This document shows positions 34,954 through 45,814 of a stretch of 64,000 nucleotides of DNA, one piece after another. The DNA comes from Siphonodentalium dalli (lineage: Eukaryota; Mollusca; Scaphopoda; Gadilida; Siphonodentaliidae), in NCBI GenBank assembly GCA_032622095.1, contig CP136069.1, positions 107,842,278 through 107,906,277 of the forward strand, read 5' to 3'. A model generated the notes under the pieces. That model made no database searches. It was not told where the DNA came from and saw only the letters and a program-made list of their open reading frames with translations. The translations under genes were made by a program, and so were the position numbers. The first letter of the stretch is position 1. Every line of letters begins with the position of its first letter.

Positions 34954-37383
34954 AACAAGAGCATCGCTAGGGTGTGGCAAAATACTACCCTTTAGCTTTT
35001 TCGAATTGTACTACTGCAAAATAAAATAATACTTTGGGCTTACATTTGAAGAATATCTGATATACCCCTAATTTCAATGCCAAAATGCGGTCAAATTCTA
35101 AGTCGAAAAATGGCCATAACTCATGTGAAAATAATTAGACAGAACCTATATTCGAACTTGGCCTGTAGTTTTAGCCAAGAAATACACATACCATCTTTGG
35201 TTCTGATCAAATAATCAAAACTGGAGTTATCGGTCGGAAACCGAAATGTTATGAAATTGGTCAAAATCTAAGTCGAAAAAGAGCTGTAACTCACATTAAA
35301 ATAACTGGACGGAACCCATATTCGAACTTGGCCTGTATCGTTAGCTGGGAAATACACATACCAACTTTGGTTGAGATCAAATAATCCAAACTGGAGTTAT
35401 CGGTCGGAAACCAAAAATGTTAACAGATGGTCAAATTCTAAGTCGAATAAAAGGTTGGTAGACCTCATGTCCGCCTCTAAGCGTCGGCTTGATACGACCG
35501 TTGTTTGCGCATAAAAACCTGTCTTTAGTGCTAGTAAACCTACATACCAAATTTCATTTCATTCAGTACACATCTACTAAAGTTATCATCCGGAAACCTC
35601 AAATTGGCAAAAATTCTAAGTCAAAAAGGGACATAACTCAGGTGAAAATTGGCGGGCGGAACCCGAATTCGAACTTGACCTGTGTTTTGCTGGGAGAAAG
35701 ACACATACCAAATTTGGTTTAAATCTGAGTAATTACACCCACTTCATTCTCTATAGTAAAGTGCCGTTGAGTTTATCAAAGCTAATGTAATTATATCAGA
35801 TATAATTACATAAGGTCGAGATTTTATCAGTGCAACAAAAACGACCCAAAAGTACAAGAGCGCAATGATATTTGTAGTCCGTTGCATAGTAACTAAGGAC
35901 GCTACTTTCTTCACACTCGCTTCGCAGTACACATTTTTTTTTCACGAACGGTATGAAAGCCAATAAAAGAATAATAATTATATATCCAAATAAAGACAAT
36001 GCCCCAATGAAATAAACATTCCCAGGCTGTTTACAGAGTATAAATTTGGTCGTATTTGCGAGGTTTTTCGTTACGAAATGCATGGCTAAACTTGCACAAC
36101 TTTTTTGTTTTCGTTTCATTTATTTACATTTTCACACCGCATAGGGCCGGGTCGATCATATGCATTATGATTTTTGAAAGACAACTGGAGCTAGGAACTT
36201 GATCAAATTGATCAACAACTGCCTTAATTAGGCTAATTAGCAATATTTTGGTCATAATGCTGGACCAAAATTGCTAATTTGCTAATCCACTATTCTTTTG
36301 ACCGTGTCATATTTTGCTCCCCATCTCGTCGGACAGTCAGCAACAAGAGACTGTTCTTTAATGTCCATTTCGCGCTGAATAGCTCTTAAGTTGCGTCGAC
36401 GTATCCAGCTGGTCGAGAAAGCAGACACTATCCCGCGGCAAAATACTAAGCAATCTACTAACACGTTTGTCGTCTTTCATAGCCAGATTCAAATTGTGCC
36501 CGAAGCAGGAAAGATGTTGCCATCCGAGTATGTCAACAGCTTTGATAATGTTTGACCCATTGTCTGTTGTGATGCACGACAGCTGATAGGGATTGAGACC
36601 CCACGACTTTAAACAATGACTCTGCTTTAGGGACACGCCAACATCGAACTTATAACTTAAATGGCTTCACGCCAGATTATCCACACACAATACAACCTGT
36701 GAAAACACTGCTTATATCACCACAACAGTGTTTAATCAACGAACTCAATTACTGAATGAGTAGCCTTCTTTTCACATTAATTATTTGTAACGCCTTTAGC
36801 AATACAGCGGACTCTTTGTCTAGCCAGCCACCAATGCGGGTGACAGTCGCGGCTATTTGCACGTTATCACACTGTCGGTTAGAATGCGCCTACATGAAAC
36901 TTTTTGTTTTATTTAATTCAAATTTATTAAACTTTGGAAATATATCGTTGATGACGATAATTAAGTTTTGGGTCAATACGATACGATAATTTAAAAATAT
37001 ATCGACATTCGATAATATATCGATCTACCGTGAAGCCCTATTGAAGAGTACATTTTATCATTCAAAAAGCTTGGTTCAAACCTTGGAAATCCTATGAATT
37101 CCTAGGACTACCAAACTTCTTTAAAAAAGCTCGGATTTCTTTTTGCAAGGGTATTAGCGCCGTAACTCATGTAAAAATAATTGGACGGAACCCATATTCG
37201 AACTTGGCCTGTATCTTTAGCTGGGAAATACATATACCAACTTTGGTTCAGATCAAATAATCCCAACTAGAGTTATCGATCGGAAACCAAAAATGTTAAC
37301 GGATGGACAGACGGACAGATGGACGGACGGACGAGGAGTGATGACTATAGCTCCACCGGAGACTTCGTCTCAGGTGAGCTAAA
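34954..37383 (+). mobile_element. Pearl/Helitron-like element in right arm (interrupted)
   Basis: Starts AACAAGAGCATCGCTAGGGT, has core units from 35090 to 35720 (ATATTCGAACTTGGCCTGTA), and ends with GGACAGATGGACGG, CTATAGCTCCACCGGAGACT and GGTGAGCTAAAA. It is the counterpart of 16288-21118. A hAT fragment and an adjoining deletion replace the ~3.2 kb that the left copy still has. The frame at 37319-37591 is merely the translated microsatellite tail. Confidence 0.65.
36287..37040 (-). mobile_element. Truncated hAT transposon (ZBED-type), 5' end with transposase fragment
   Basis: On the minus strand it begins at 37040 with TAGGGCTTCACGGTAGATCG, a hAT-style tip followed by ATATCGA motifs. The left arm keeps the empty site: TTGAAGAG (37041-37048, the presumed 8-bp target copy) matches left 16623-16630. 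The transposase fragment spans about 36640-36287 in two frames: CITTDNGSNIIKAVDILGW and LSCFGHNLNLAMKDD, then after one shift CRGIVSAFSTSW and LVADCPTRWGAKYDTVKR. These match ZBED/hAT transposases, including the conserved TTDNGSN aspartate and the C..H pair. The fragment ends abruptly at 36287, where coding runs straight into arm DNA, so a deletion removed the other half. Confidence 0.85.
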
Positions 37384-38162
37384 AAAAAGGCCATCATCAG
37401 TGGGTATATATATATATGTTCATTGTATACCCAGTATCGGTGATCAGGATTCTGTTATATCCCCATTACATACACTATTTGCATGCGAATCGCATGCAGT
37501 GTATGTAAGTTATTGTGTCAAGTTGACAATCAGAAGTATCAATAATGAACGGTCAGATATCCGTTGCTCCCAATTTCAGTCTAGCCAGTAAAATAAACAG
37601 GAAATTTGAATTTCACACCACAACCTTGTGTTTTACATGCATGGTGAAACAATATAATGTGTAAACTGATGGGACTCTACTTGACTAATTGGTTGGCCTA
37701 TATAAAAAAAAACTTTTTAATATATACCGTCTGCTTATACACATACTTACATATATCAAACATAGGAAATAATATGAATGGTATAGTTTTCGTCCCGTGT
37801 TCCCAACCCATCTGACGTGAAGACAAATTGAAATTTGCCATATGTTTTGAGAACATTCGTGAAATCCCGATAATGGTAAAGTAACCTTCTCACAATTATG
37901 ATAGAAGAAATTCATCTTTGTGCCCATATTTGCTTAACTAATGCCGATTTAGATAAAAACTACCAATTTGACGTTGATATTCTATATTCGCAAATAGCAG
38001 GACAGTTGATTTACAAGAAAACTGTAGAGTTAAGAATTTGCTCGCCAGCATTATCTTTCAGTTATTATATTGTTTAATGGACTCTGTTCGCCAAGACCGA
38101 TAACTCTATTCCAACAAGAATGCAATGTGCGTGTGTCACGTTTGAGCCACAAACTGCAATAA
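37384..38162. other. Right arm outer part; no gene recognised
   Basis: Mirror of 15480-16287. Frames conserved with the left arm (for example 37685-37927 minus) show no domain. Confidence 0.5.
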
Positions 38163-40024
38163 ATAAAAGGTCAGCAGTCCACAGTGTCCCCCGAAAAAGT
38201 GGCAAGTCGATGCCGCTTTGTTGAAGAAATTTTAAAAAAATGTTGAAATTTTCTAAGTTGAAAAGGGTTAATAACTCCATAAAAAAAAAAAAAATCCGTC
38301 ATCTATATACATGTTGCACATCTCCAATATGTGGGTAACAATACTTTGAAGTTTCAAATATCTACGATTAAAACTGTAGGAGGAGTTGATTACACCACGA
38401 AGGTACCCTCATACAGAAAATTATAAAAAAGTCAAAAAGGGTTAATAACTCCGTCAAAAGATAATTTTTCCGTCATCTATATACATGTTGCACATCTTCA
38501 ATATATGGGCAACCATATTCTGAAGTTACAAATCTCTAGGATAACAAGACAGTCAAAGACTGTGGGGTCGCTCACCAGACTGCAAAGACTGATGAGACTG
38601 GGACTCTGGAGACCACAATAGTCAGAACTTTTCATAAGCACTTTGAAAAAAGTAGATCTAAACACGATATGTGGCTAGAGAGGCTTCAGTAGTGTACAGT
38701 GGGTAATTTCAAGGTGAATATCCACCATGAAATTGCCCACTGTTCACTACTGATCACCCCCCTCCTCCAGCTCAACAAGTCCCCTCCCGACCGGGCTCCA
38801 GACTCCCAAGTCTTGGGTTGGAATTTCACAACCGACATCTCAAACTTTCTCAATTTTTGGAAATTTCCAATCTCACAAGCACCTTTTTATAAAACCATTT
38901 AGACATGTTTGAAGCCCATTTATCCATGGACCCAAAACACCATACATGTATGTCAGATTAATCAGTTAGGTAGTTCCAAGGAAGATGTTTTAATGAATTT
39001 GGTATTTCAATGATTTTTTAAACACAAAATTGTTAACTCCCCATAGCCCCCGTCATTTCTTAACAGGTTGACCTGATGTTAACAAATCTGAATATCAGTC
39101 ACTAAAGGATCATCCATACTATATGTAAGCTAAATAGTCCAACCTCTCTTGAGAAGACAATTTAAGAATGACTATAGAGACATACAGTTATGTCCCTGGT
39201 CCCACCCTATTTAACCTGGTGACCACATCTGAATAAATTTCAATACCAGACACCAAAGAACCCTTCATACTAAATATCAGCAAAATAGACCTGTTAACAT
39301 TTGTGGCGATTTCGGTCGAACAGTTTAACCCGAAGTAGGAAAATGTGGACTGTTACTGGTTGAAAAATCAAATCTACAGCCTCATTGCCTCCACCCAGGC
39401 AGCTTAGAAATCAATAGGAATCTATATATTATTATACCAGTATCAAACAGCATACATACAGGTAGGGTGGGTGGTTGAGAGTTAAATCTCTTATCTCTGC
39501 CCTTATTTGAACAAATGTGAATCCCCATTTATGAGATCTATTCATCTAGAAATTTCAAACGGTAGATTTTAAGAGTTGAAGAAAACTGATTTTCCTCAAA
39601 AGTTTCCTAAAAATGACCTCACGTGTACAAATCTGAACCCCACTCACCAAAGGACCCTCCATACCAAAAGCTAAATAGGCCTGATGGTTTCTGAAGCATT
39701 ACTATGGAGGGAAAGAGTTATGGCCCTGGCTTCTCACCTATATGACCTGATGAACTCATTTGAACAAATCTGAATGCGATTATATAAACCATTTCGGTCT
39801 TTAATATGTATGTGGAGAAGAACAAAATTGATGGACGGATGGAAACATCCCAACAGAGGGATGGACGGGAGGACATACTGACAGACAAATTCAATCCAAT
39901 ATACCCCCCCCCCCCAAGTTTTCTTTGCAAATCAGGGTATAATGAGTACAACTGGATAGGTGGTGGTTAAGAATATAATAGTGGAACAGCCAAGCCTGAA
40001 TATAGTGTCTGACTTTTGCAGAAT

Positions 40025-40103
40025 GAGGTCACTAAAGGGTGAATTTAGTGCTGCAATCCTGTAAGGTGGGCTAGCATCACCAAATTCACCCTCTGTGGAC
40101 CTC
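40025..40103. repeat. 79-bp hairpin repeat, copy 3
   Basis: GAGGTCACTAAAGGGTGAAT to ATTCACCCTCTGTGGACCTC. Same design as copies 1 and 2, more diverged, lying in the right-arm insertion. Confidence 0.8.
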
Positions 40104-40316
40104 ATTATGCTTAGCCCTCAACTGCCATGGGAGACATAGGAACAGATTGAAGTTGTCCAGTTAATTGGTGATGTGCACCCATTGGGCACTTCAATTATCA
40201 ATTTTATCTTCTGACAGCAAATTAGGGAATATATAAACTGAACAGAAGGGAAAAAGTAAGTAGAAATGTCAATTTAAGACCTGTATACTTCCCTGAAGAT
40301 GAGGCCTAAGCAGAAT

Positions 40317-40395
40317 GAGGTCCCTGGAGAGTGTATTTGGTGATGCTAGCCTACTGTGCAGAGTAGCATCACTAAATTCACCCTCTGGGGACCTC
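40317..40395. repeat. 79-bp hairpin repeat, copy 4
   Basis: GAGGTCCCTGGAGAGTGTAT to ATTCACCCTCTGGGGACCTC, only 213 bp after copy 3. The equal length of four copies with separate mutations suggests a short MITE. Confidence 0.8.
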
Positions 40396-42149
40396 ATTCT
40401 GCAAATGTCAGACATACAGCATTTTGTTTTGATATGATATGTTAATGACACACATAGAGCATGACTGTTTACACCTAGCTGTCAGCCAGCTAGATAACAT
40501 CTGAATTGATGACTGTTATTAACTCTTTCTGTCTGGGTCTAATACCATACTTTATGGATGTTACAAGGTGTCAGTTTTTCTAATTAATTTTTTCTTGACT
40601 GCAGTGGGTGCAGGGCGGCGCAGATTGGGGGGGGGGGGTGGTAGTGGGGACAGGGGTGTAGAGGGGTGAGGAGGGAAAGGGGTGGAATGGGGTGTTTTGT
40701 GTCTAAAAAAATACAAAAAATCAGGGGTTAAAATGAAAAAAATATTTTTGTATTGGTTCATTTTGAATTGTGATTTGTTTTTTGAATTGAGCAAGGATTT
40801 AAATTTAACAATATTTTTTAAAATTTTTTTGTTTTTTTTTTGTTTAAAGTTATGTTCCTGACACGGCCCCTATTTGACACACTGACCCCATTTGAACAAA
40901 TCTGAACCCCAGTCACACAAGGACCCACCATACAAAATATTAGCTAAATCGGCCTGATGATTCTGGAGAAGAAGTCATTCTAATAATTACTAGGGAGAAT
41001 AGAGTTATGTCCCTGATTCTGCCCCTATTTGACCCAGTGACCCCATTTGAACAAATCTGACCCCCAGTCACTCAAGGACCTTCCATACCAAATATAAGCT
41101 AAATAGGCCTGATTGTTCTTGAAAAGAAGTTGTTTTAAGAATTACTATGGCGGGAAAGAGTTATGGCCCTAGCTTCGCAACTATTTGACTCAGTGACCTT
41201 ATTTTAACAAATCTGAGTCTGAGTCAAGCAGGGAACATCCACACCAAATATGAACTCATTTGGCCTTATGATACTGGAGAAGAAGATGATTGTTGACGGA
41301 CGGACGGACGGACAGACGGACGGACGGACGACGGACGAGGAGTGATGACTATAGCTCCACCGGAGACTTCGTCTCAGGTAAGCTAAAAACTGTAGGAGGA
41401 GTTGATTACACCACGAAGGTACCCTCATACAGAAAATTATAAAAAATGTTGAAATTTTCTAAGTCAAAAAGGGTTAATAACTCCGTCAAACGATAATTGT
41501 TCCGTCATCTATATACATGTTGCACATCTTCAATATATGGGCAACCATATTCTGAAGTTACAAATCTCTAGGATGAAAACTGTAGGAGTTGATTACACCA
41601 CGAAGGTACCCTCATACAGAAAATTATAAAAAATGTTGATATTTTCTAAGTCGAAAAGGGTTAATAACTCCGTCAAAAAAAAAAAAATCCGTCATCTATA
41701 TACATGTTGCACATCTTCAATATATAGGCAACAATATTCTGAAGTTTCAAATCTCTGGGATGAAATCTGTAGGAGGAGATGATTACACCATGAAGGTACT
41801 CAAAAGTGTGATGGACGGATGAACGGCACGACGAACGAACAGACGGACGGACGGACGGACGGACGAACGGACGGACGGACGGACCCCGTTTCTATAGTAC
41901 CCCAAAAATAAATTTTTCGGGGGACAATTATGTTACTTGCTCATTCTCTTCCAATCAGAATATCGTATAAACATGTATAGTAAAACTACTGATTTGACAT
42001 TGCTATCATACCTAACTGGATAGCTGAGATATTAAACTGCTTAAAAAGTGCAGTTAGAATTTGCCTGCCATTTTGGTACCGACAGGCCCATTTTTCGGCT
42101 ATTGACTGAGGATGTAAAATAAGAGAACAGACAATTATTTGTACTGTTA

Positions 42150-42676
42150 CCAACAATAGTAGAGGAAATTATTAAAATTTGCAAACCAGTCAGAACAGAA
42201 TGTTACTTGAAAAAGTAATTGCAATGTATCCACAAAGAAACAAACATGTGGCTTTTAGTAATGTCTGTTTCAATATCTTTTCAGAATACGGCAATAAGAA
42301 TTGTCAATGTGTGTACTACTAGTAGACCTGAAAAGCATTTTACTCCTGCCAAATGGTTCACTAGTGATCAGCGTTAACAGGCAAATATTCATTTATTATT
42401 ACTCCCTGTTGGTTTTATGAGGCAGATACAGAAATGAGTTGTAGGCATTAATCTGTGGATCGATAGGAGAATATGTTGGAGGGGAAATTTGGGTGAGGGG
42501 AAAGATCTTTAAAAGGGACCTGCTGCCTTTATAGCAGAAAGCCTCTAACAGTTATCATAAATAGTACTAACTCTTGAACAACTAACAACTTGATTCATGA
42601 TAATATAAAATAATTATTCTTGTTTTAATGGAATGTCATTCTTTTTCTTGTCCTCCGCTATCCTGACTCCTGAGCA
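42150..42676. other. Intron DNA outside right arm
   Basis: No similarity to the DNA outside the left arm and no recognised feature. Confidence 0.5.
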
Positions 42677-43434
42677 TAAATTTACTGACAACATGGAGTT
42701 ATATCATTGTGAATTTACTGGCCACATGGAGTGATATCATCAAGAATTTACTGGCAACATGGAGTGATATCATCATTAATTTACTGGCAACATGGAGTGA
42801 TATCATTGTGAATTTACTGGCAACATGGAGTGATTCATCATGAATTTACTGGCAACATGGAGTGATATCATCGTGAATTTACTGGCAACATGGAGTGATA
42901 TCATTGTTAATTTACTGGAAACATGGAGTGATATCATTGTGAATTTACTGGCCACATGGGGTGATATCAAGAATTTACTGGAAACATGGAATGATATAAT
43001 CGTGAATTTACTGGCAACATGGAGTGATATCATCGTGAATTTACTGGACGCATGGAGTGATATCATTGTGAATTTACTGGCAACATGGAGTGACATCATT
43101 GTGAATTTACTGGCCACATGGAGTGATATCATTGTGAATTTACTGGCAACATGGAGTGATATCATCGTGAATTTACTGGCAACATGGAGTGATATCATTG
43201 TGAATTTACTGGCCACATGGAGTGATATCATTGTGAATTTACTGGCAACATGGAGTGATATCATCATGAATTAACTGGGCACATGGAGTGATATCATCGT
43301 GAATTTACTGTCAACATGGAGTGATATCGTGAATTTACTGGCCACATGGAGTGATATCATTGTAAATTTACTGGCCACATGGAGTGATATCATTGTGAAT
43401 TTACTGGCCACATGGAGTGATATCATGAATTTAT
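42677..43434 (+). repeat. 33-bp minisatellite, long array (about 23 units)
   Basis: Tandem 33-bp units such as ATGGAGTGATATCATCGTGA followed by ATTTACTGGCAAC. Because 33 is a multiple of three, frames stay open on both strands (42840-43274 plus, repeating NLLATWSDIIV; 42803-43267 minus, repeating MISLHVASKFT). A few units have lost or gained bases. No signal peptide, splice context or flanking coding sequence suggests a gene. The inverted short array is at 13697-13913. Confidence 0.95.
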
Positions 43435-45107
43435 CTGCATTTATCCCGCAAGGTTGTCTTTTCAGGAGAATCCCATGTTTACTCCAGTAGCTTACTATAA
43501 TTATATCTGATGCAAGGTCAGTGCCTGCGGAGCAATAGGAAAATTGGTAAATACTAATAGATTCACGGGCTTCAATACCACATGGTTTATAAATGGCAAT
43601 GCCATCTGTGATAATGCCTTCGATTTGCTCTTAACTCTAACACTCAAATAATTTTCTAGGGTAACCCTCAATGACATAATTTGACGTGGCTACCTATTCC
43701 TCAATGACGTGTTGGTTTACATGGCAAGTTTTCCGTTTATATGAACAGTGTATATTCTACAAATTATACATAAAGTGTGAGTAGAATTGCCCATGCTATC
43801 GTCTAAGGGTTAAAGACTTAAGGTTTGGTCTCGTGGCCCATGCACAGCCATGACTTCAAGACACGAGCTCACGAGTTACAACGTAGTGGCATGATCCGTT
43901 CGTGGGGGAAAAAAAGACTTTCACAACGTCAACATGTATCAAATTATCAATTGCGACGATGTTGCATCAGCAAACTCAGGCTATAGTTAGTGACACATGC
44001 ACATATGTACTCCCACGCAGTTGCTTGAATGGGTGGTGTATGCGGTAAATAGACTGTGATGCATGTGCAGTTTCTGCTGATGTCACATTCTAATTTTGGT
44101 GAGATCAAATCGTTTCATGCAAGTTGTGAACTTGTGAATGTCAGTATAGAGTCCAGTCAGAATATTATACCCGTACAATTCGAACTTCGGTTATAATGCA
44201 AGTTACCCAATATAGACATGATGTAAGCACAATGGCTACCAGACTGACAAGTCACTGGGTGACTTGGTGTTGCTCCGAATGTACTTTTCAAGACTACATC
44301 CGACTCCCGATAAAATAAAAAATCAGGACACTCAACAGTATTGAAAATTAACACACACATTTATTCGAACTACAAGGTATGTATAGACTGTTTATTTTGT
44401 ATTCTCTTAAGTTAACGTTAAGCTATGCTTAGTGTGTTTTTTCTGCTGGACTCTTTCCTGTTGCAGTCTGATTTCTTATGATTGGACCAAAAAAGAGCCT
44501 TCCTCAGTAACAAGAAAGCTGAAGTTCCATAAACATGTTTTTGACTTTATTTGTTGCTTTATTTATTCGTTAAAGGTAGTCATTTAGTCAAACCTGTCTT
44601 GTTATGATTAACCTCCTGGTGGGATAAAATGATATATGCCTCATCTGACAATAGTAGTGATATGAACTGTTCATGAATTTTTGAACATGAACAATTCATC
44701 AACTGTTCATGAACATTATTCTTGAACTATTATAAATCATATGTGCATAAACTTTAAATGAGACTGCCATTTCAAGAACATATCAAGTTCATGAACAGGA
44801 TATGTTCATGAACTATTTATTATCATGAATGTCCATTAACTTGAAAAGTCCATGTTAATTTGATGAATAATTCATGAACATTGTTCATGAAAAGTTCATG
44901 CTGTTTCATGAACTGTTCCAAACTCCATGCAGGGTTTACCTCCCTTGTTGACTCGTTAATACCGCTGCTATCGGCGACATTTTACCCACATTTGGTGGAC
45001 TTCAGCGATATTAAAATATATACTAAGCGAGCAGAGCAAAATACTGCCCTTATTAAGCACACAAAATATCGAGAAAAAATTTGTGTGGTTTCGTACCTAA
45101 AGTATGG
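43435..45107. other. Intron DNA with TTCATGAAC motif cluster
   Basis: Bases 43435-44650 show nothing recognisable. At 44656-44913 the palindromic word TTCATGAAC and close variants (TGTTCATGAA, GAACATGAAC) occur about fifteen times in 260 bp. The cluster begins after TAGTAGTGATATGAAC, like the hAT-style TAGTGATG at 12651, so it may be a small hAT derivative. No target duplication was found. Bases 44920-45107 unassigned. Confidence 0.6.
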
Positions 45108-45432
45108 AAAGTCCCACCAGAACCAAAAAACTATATTTCGAAACGGTGTGATTTGGTTTTCTGATTATTTTATCAACACAAACGTCTAAACTCACATAGA
45201 CGACAATGTCCCGACAACACGCATGGCAAGTCAGACACAGGAGTTCTAATTTGCTCCAATTTTGACAAGTTGCATGCGAAAAATCGTCAACAAAACTACC
45301 GCTCTGATCCTCCATTCTGTCATTAAGTTTTTAGTGCGGGAATTGTTCTCAAAGCACATAGGAAATATGACTTTGGGGCGATCGTTTTTCGTCATTTTGT
45401 TTGGAAAACCCCGCGCTAAATATAGAAACGGC
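45108..45432 (-). other. Second copy of the MULE-captured segment
   Basis: Minus-strand counterpart of 11136-11458, starting near TATATTTAGCGCGGGG. It includes ATGACGAAAAACGATCGCCC, AACAATTCCCGCACTAAAAA, ATGGAGGATCAGAGCGG and TAGAACTCCTGTGTCTGACT. It has no flanking 65-bp TIR. It sits ~180 bp downstream of a UBR5 exon, within the intron. It may be the source of the captured piece, another decayed copy, or part of a wider mirror symmetry. Product not recognised. Confidence 0.6.
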
Positions 45433-45609
45433 AGGCTAGTAAGGAAAGGAAGTATGACTTGTGCGCTCTGGTAGAGATTGGAAATATTCATGATCATGTC
45501 ACTGGGGTGGGTCACTGGTCCAAAATAATTGAGGCAAAATATTCAAATGATCTTTAACAATAAAGTCATGTGCATCAATAATATATCAAGTAGATAGATA
45601 GAAACTTAC

Positions 45610-45814
45610 TTTTCTATAAGCAGCGATAGCAAGTGCGGTTGTAGAGCTGGACTATCACATAGCAATTTGAGGATTTGAAGGGCATTGGCCAGTCGATCCT
45701 TCTGGTCTAACTTTATTGGAGGCAGACTCAGTGTGTAAACTTCTGGAACAGTTATATTCTGGCCTGCAGGGAGATCACTTACAGGTGGGGCAGGAACAAT
45801 AGGTACCTCAGGAA
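45610..45814 (-). CDS. UBR5: UBR5 exon: segment with LANALQILKLLCDSPALQPH
   Basis: The most upstream UBR5 exon recognised, 205 nt. It has a strong acceptor (TTATTTTTCTTCAG) and a consensus donor GTAAGT. The translation is proline-rich at first (PEVPIVPAPPVSDLPAG), then LPPIKLDQKDRLANALQIL and KLLCDSPALQPHLLSLLIE, with the final two bases shared with the next exon. The latter half is the conserved UBR5 stretch lying shortly before the UBR box. Joined in phase to exon 9868-10108 it reads on without interruption. The join spans the ~35.5-kb intron holding the palindrome. No upstream exon was found with confidence in 45815-64000. Confidence 0.9.

Larger units (their letters stand above)
38163..41927 (+). 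mobile_element. 3.76-kb Helitron-like insertion specific to right arm
   Basis: In the left arm GCAATAAATTATGTTAC is continuous; here it is split. The inserted DNA carries short inverted ends TGTCCCCCGAAAAA (from 38185) and TTTTTCGGGGGACA (to 41926). It has ~175-bp core units (38220-38545 and 41390-41800, sharing CCGTCATCTATATACATGTT and GATTACACCACGAAGGTACC) and an (ACGG)n tract at 41830-41882. A second element is nested at about 38545-41392, ending in its own GGACGG tract and CTCCACCGGAGACTTCG hairpin. The purine-rich G stretch 40626-40694 could form quadruplexes. No coding region is recognised. Confidence 0.75.
29714..42149 (-). repeat. Right arm of giant palindrome (12.4 kb)
   Basis: Reverse complement of 15272-27571. 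Differences from the left arm: an inserted block at 38163-41927; a hAT fragment (36287-37040) joined to a deletion matching left 16631-19840; a deletion matching left 22760-23911 with its junction at about 33382; a shorter homopolymer at 30471 (mirror of the long G-run at 26797); and scattered substitutions. The arm ends at 42149, where GTAACAG pairs with CTAACAG on the left before similarity stops. Confidence 0.95.

Noticed and set aside
37319-37591. Conserved 90-codon frame (also 16080-16352) beginning MDGRTRSDDYSST
   Set aside because: The frame is the transposon microsatellite tail plus hairpin; conservation between the two is due to the palindrome.
15743-37927. Matching small ORFs in the two arms taken as paralogous genes
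   Set aside because: They match because the arms are duplicated; none has a domain, splice context or coding-type substitution pattern that I can see.
42803-43274. 144-154-codon open frames on both strands
   Set aside because: They are the translated 33-bp minisatellite (period divisible by three); no start context, splice sites or domain.
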